NCBI GenBank assembly: GCA_010014835.2
Contig: JAAAKB020040563.1
Location: 1 to 23,429 of the forward strand
DNA: 23,429 bases
Source of the DNA: Apostichopus leukothele
Taxonomy: Eukaryota; Echinodermata; Holothuroidea; Aspidochirotida; Stichopodidae
Direction: 5' to 3'
Shown: positions 20,017 through 23,429 of the stretch, piece by piece
Numbering within the stretch: position 1 is the first letter of the stretch
Layout: each line of letters starts with the position of its first letter
The notes under the pieces: model-generated
What the model saw: only the letters and a program-made list of their open reading frames with translations
What the model was told of the DNA's origin: nothing
The model's database searches: none
Position numbers and translations under genes: made by a program

Positions 20017-20391
20017 AGAGAAAAATCAAGCTGTGCACAAGAATTACTGTATGGCCACTGCACTGCTGGACGGAAAATACAAGTATGTGAAAAAGTAAAA
20101 GGATACTGGAGCTGTTCTCGAGCAACTTGTGGTAAAATCCTACAAGAAGCCAGGACAACAGCAAAATCAACTCTGGTATAGAATCCTAGAAATAATATAT
20201 TGATGGTGCAGACCCATAAGCAATGTGGTAGGCTAGCAGCAGTTTCCATACAAATAATAATAATAACGGTCTACATACAATTAAGTTTGCACAACAGATC
20301 TGATAGCCAAGAATCAGAAGTAGATAACCTTTCAAGATGCAGAAATACTGTCCTGGCTGAAATTTGTTATAGTTGCAAGGGAGTAAAATAA
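20017..20391 (+). pseudogene. Decayed FLYWCH-type zinc-finger remnant
   Basis: This plus-strand frame is open from 20017 to 20391 apart from one TAG at 20179. It reads EKVKGYWSCSRATCGKILQE, then ARTTAKSTLV, stop, NPRNNILMVQTHKQCG. Just before GYWSC, the adjacent frame (20060-20095) reads ALLDGKYKYVKK. Together this follows the FLYWCH order: a hydrophobic L-x-DG-x-Y-x-Y segment, YWxC, a second Cys, then a His about 30 residues on. The second His of the usual HxH is replaced (HKQ). FLYWCH fingers bind DNA and occur in host proteins and in Mutator-like DNA transposons, so the origin is undecided. At least one frameshift and one stop show it is not functional. After the His the frame (20230-20391) has no recognisable match. 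The minus openings over this region are shadows. Confidence 0.5.
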
Positions 20392-21882
20392 GGAGTTTTC
20401 TTGACATATCAAATTGCAACCATTATAGAAACTAGCCTTGCTGTGATCATAGAACTAAGTGAAACAGCATCACACAGAAAGTTGAACTAGGCATGGCACA
20501 TCGTTATTCATGGGAAGTGCCCCATGTTAGCAGCTGGTGAGGATCTGAAGAGGGTTAACATTGCTTATCCCATTGAGAATAGTTTAAAATGTAGACAATG
20601 ATATCAAATCATTAGTTTTAAGCTGAGGAGAGGCTGCAACCCTACTGTACATGTCAGTTGAACAGATTTTAGTCAGTCATTCTTAATTTGTGTGTAGACT
20701 TGACGACCTACATGGATGGAAAGATTGGATGCATGTAAAGAAATGGAGAAGAGATAAATATTCTTAACATGCACGTGTCAATTCCTTTCTACCGTTTACA
20801 AGATAGGGATAGTTGAAGGGAGTTTATTATCAGTGACGATAACAAAAATTATGGATATCAAAGTTGCACAATAACAACTACATACTTTGTTTGGCTATTT
20901 TTTTTTTGCCATTCACTCTCTTGTTTTCATAATCTATCCAACTTTTAATTGGGATGCAATTAATTTGAAGAGCGAAAATATATTTTGTCAATGTGCATTA
21001 CGTCTGATTGTGTCATGTTTATTTCTGGTACGGAATGTGTCAACATCAATGTTGTTATGAACTTAAAAAAATGACACATAGGAAATAAAACGATTGCAAA
21101 ATTTACCAGGATGTTAGACACATTTGAATTGTTTCCCTTTTATTAGTCAGAATAGAAAGGCTCCAATATTCTCTTGATTATAACAACAGTCCATTTTACC
21201 CAGCTGCTGGCTGTAGTTTTGTGATTTAACCTGGACAGTGTTTGTGATGAGTGATATTACTGTGGGGGGGGGGGGGTCTAATACCCCCATGAGATGTAAC
21301 CTAATGTTGTACATTAATGTATGATTGGGTTAAAGATTACCACACTGTAGAGTATGGCCGATCTGAGCGTACACTTTAAACCTGATTGTAGCTGTTATTT
21401 ACTCAGTAAACAGTCATGAGGAGCCAGTGATTTTATGTAGCTAAGTGTCTTCTCATCCTCAATTAAATTAGAGAGCTAGAAAGTGGTTTCATGAGGGTTT
21501 TGATTCTTCTGAAGTTAGTCACTCACTGGGGAAAGTCAATTTATAGTCACAAGAGGTTTGAGTTGGGGGGGGGGGGGGCAGTGGAGGATTTGAGGGGAGG
21601 AAGGGGTGGCTGTCTATAATACCTGTCAATAGGTGTATTCTTGCTTTAAATTAGCTTACAATGGATGCAAATCATATTCCTGTTTTGTTTCGGTGAATTT
21701 AGGGGGCTGTCTGACACCACCTGTCTATATCTTTGTATTAGAACCAGTGCAGTAATGTACTGTACACATTTTCCACAAGACAAGTTTCACACATTCATAC
21801 TAGTCTGAGAATGTATTACTACTGAAGTCCAGCTAAGGTAAATTTAAAACTTTGCAGGTAAGTACCTCTGGAGCTTAGCATG
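20392..21882. other. No gene seen; two long G-runs
   Basis: AT-rich with no supported coding feature. G13 at 21264-21276 and G14 at 21565-21578 stand out; the second is followed by more G-rich sequence (GAGGGGAGGAAGGGG near 21592-21606). Confidence 0.5.
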
Positions 21883-22110
21883 TTGATTATGTGTTATTGT
21901 CCACATTATCCCTGCCATAGTGGCCTCATCCATGATGGGGGGTATATCACTCAGTGATTGATTATGTGCTATTGTCCACATTATCCCTGCCATAGTGGCC
22001 TCCTCATCCATGATGGGGGTATAACACTCAGTGATTGATTATGTGTTATTGTTCACATTATCCCTGTCATAGTGGCCCACTCATCCATGATGGGGTATAA
22101 GACTCAGTGA
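21883..22110. repeat. Three tandem copies of a 75-77 bp unit
   Basis: Copies start with TTGATTATGTG at 21883, 21958 and 22035. All carry CACATTATCCCTG(C/T)CATAG, then TGGCC, CATCCATGATGGGG and ACTCAGTGATTG. The G-run length and a CTC insertion vary between copies. High identity points to recent amplification. Confidence 0.95.
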
Positions 22111-23270
22111 TTGTTTACGGTCAATTGGGCTGCTGGTCTCCAGAGTACAAACCTACCTCCTCTTACTCATTCAAGAGAGTGCTATTGAAAAGTACCTCAT
22201 TATTCTGAGGCAGTCTCTTTTATTGATGTCTGGGAGACTTGATGCATTAAATGGCTTCGGGTTTTCCTGGTATTATCTGCGGAGCTATCAATATCCGTAA
22301 TTACTTGTATGGGGAGGTGTATCATGCTTAAAACCAGGGCTTCTGTAGGTTTCTGCACTAGCAAGTAGTTGTGATATGTTCCATGGTTGTAACAGGACAA
22401 TACCGAAAAGAAAGAATTTCAAACATAGCACTATTAGTCACTCGGCACCGTCAAGAAAGAGGCTGAAAGTGGTCAGGAATGTAGAAAGGAGAAGGATATT
22501 GCAGTGGGAGATGTCTTATTTGGAAAGAAGTGAACATATTAATCTAGACATAATTAATAAGAATGTACAGCAGTCCAGCACTTTATACACATGTTATAGG
22601 CTACCTCATTGTATCTGCTTCAGTCATATCAGTTGCCAGCCCAGGTTTCAATACTATAGCTACTTGTGATACTTGAGCTACTTAGTGGTTCTAGTTTCTG
22701 TATTCAGTGACTCCAGGCCTCCTCCCCTTATCTTCCCACCTCACCCAGTTCCTGGTCACCCGACCTTGAGGCCCAGCCCATACATCCCTCCCCCAGAGAG
22801 CTCATACCAGACTTGGTAATTGAGAAAGACCAATTACAAACTAAGACTGGTTATAACTGGTGGTTAACTTCAAAGCAGATACCAACACAACCAATGTACC
22901 CTTAAATTGTACATTTATCACATGAGATGCGAATACTTCATGAATCCTGAGTTTTAACGTGAATGTGAATTGACGCTGGAATGTATTTCTGGCTAATTCA
23001 GAGTGTCTCCATCCTTGGGTGATAAATTGTATTTATTTGAAAGCAATCACAAACATGACTGTACTGTAACATACCACCTTGTGAGTGATGGATGCTCTCA
23101 CTATAATTAATCTGTCAATATTCTTCCCACAGTACACACTACCAATACATATTGCCCGCTGATTAGATACACTGTCTTCTCCTCTTGCTAATTTAAACAG
23201 CCGTGAACATTGTCAAAATGTTCATAAAATGTAACTGAATTTTGATTGATGTGGGTGGGTGTATGGCAGT
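22111..23270. other. No confident gene; opposing short open frames at 22200-22669
   Basis: A 97-codon plus frame (22376-22669) contains basic SAPSRKRLKVVRNVERRRIL after an acceptor-like GGTTGTAACAG at 22394, but has no good donor. A 66-codon minus frame (22200-22400) follows TTGCTAGTGCAG. I recognise neither, and they overlap only slightly. At most one is a real exon. The rest, including the C-rich stretch 22715-22795, shows no gene. Confidence 0.3.
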
Positions 23271-23429
23271 GAGACTGTATCCATAGACACTGTACCTACT
23301 GTACTTGTATCTAGTGAGGGTTTATAGCTACTGTACCTACTGTACTTGTATAGAGACTGTATCCATAGACACTGTACCTACTGTACTTGTATCTAGTGAG
23401 GGTTTATAGCTACTGTACCTACTGTACTT
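23271..23429. repeat. 82-bp tandem repeat cut by the window edge
   Basis: GAGACTGTATCCATAGACAC starts at 23271 and again at 23353, and the two copies match throughout the visible 77 bases. Within each copy ACTGTACCTACTGTACTT occurs twice, so the 82-bp unit is itself built on a shorter duplication. The array continues past the right edge. Confidence 0.9.

Noticed and set aside
19967-20419. Three overlapping minus-strand open frames of 67-90 codons
   Set aside because: They lie opposite the FLYWCH-like frame and have no domain of their own; best explained as shadows.
22200-22400. Minus-strand frame after TTGCTAGTGCAG as a terminal exon
   Set aside because: The acceptor is weak, no family is recognised and no linked exon is visible; kept only as a remark.
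1-23429. tRNA genes, CRISPR arrays, bacterial operons or terminators
   Set aside because: I saw no convincing tRNA A-box/B-box pair. The tandem arrays have no spacers of the CRISPR kind, and the gene-poor, repeat-rich character is eukaryotic.
1-23429. Retroviral, LTR-type or Polinton remains
   Set aside because: I saw no protease, integrase, capsid or LTR-like pair; the only reverse-transcriptase trace is the LINE fragment.

Overview
This window looks like non-coding (intronic or intergenic) DNA of a metazoan, most likely a marine invertebrate. It is AT-rich and has no continuous protein-coding gene. It carries a decayed CR1-like LINE, GT/GAG/ATT microsatellites, splice-site-flanked exon candidates and a very high density of minisatellites. 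The arrays that contain GGGTTAGG recall the TTAGGG telomere repeat of many metazoans, and the word TACTGTA and its relatives recur throughout. An echinoderm-like or other deuterostome source would fit, but I cannot show it from the sequence.

Layout. 1-50 is the tail of a GGTAATTGTCC repeat and 144-283 is a 20-bp tandem array. 284-2564 is quiet. Short duplications lie at 2565-2712 and 2810-3006. A large imperfect inverted repeat (about 3860-4652) is made of two direct and two inverted copies of a 160-190 bp unit. It abuts a small open stretch on the minus strand (4655-4852) and a minus-strand LINE 3' fragment (4853-5290). Then follow a 33-bp codon-length minisatellite (6110-6625), a telomere-like G-rich minisatellite (7396-7848), a roughly 105-bp duplication (8285-8491) and a zoned 21-bp array (8792-9514). 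A perfect 34-bp palindrome with 7-bp flanking direct repeats sits at 9940-9987. Further arrays lie at 10573-10806, 11400-11738 (about 49 bp), 12821-13440 (about 94 bp), 16754-16864 (polypyrimidine), 17564-18410 (about 68 bp), 21883-22110 (about 76 bp) and 23271-23429 (82 bp, running off the window). Tandem or duplicated DNA occupies roughly a quarter of the window.

Coding potential is sparse. The best candidate is a minus-strand exon at 11892-12077 with a good acceptor and a usable donor, in phase 0 at both ends. Its peptide ends in a Tudor-like FLDYGTVEYV motif. A decayed FLYWCH-type zinc-finger remnant lies on the plus strand at 20017-20391. Weaker exon candidates are at 14602-14823 and 15128-15310 (plus) and 4655-4852 (minus). 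Most other open frames come from repeat units whose length is a multiple of three, or are chance openings.

Nothing here shows genes working together. The biological interest lies in the clustered minisatellites, the inverted structures and the possible Tudor exon.
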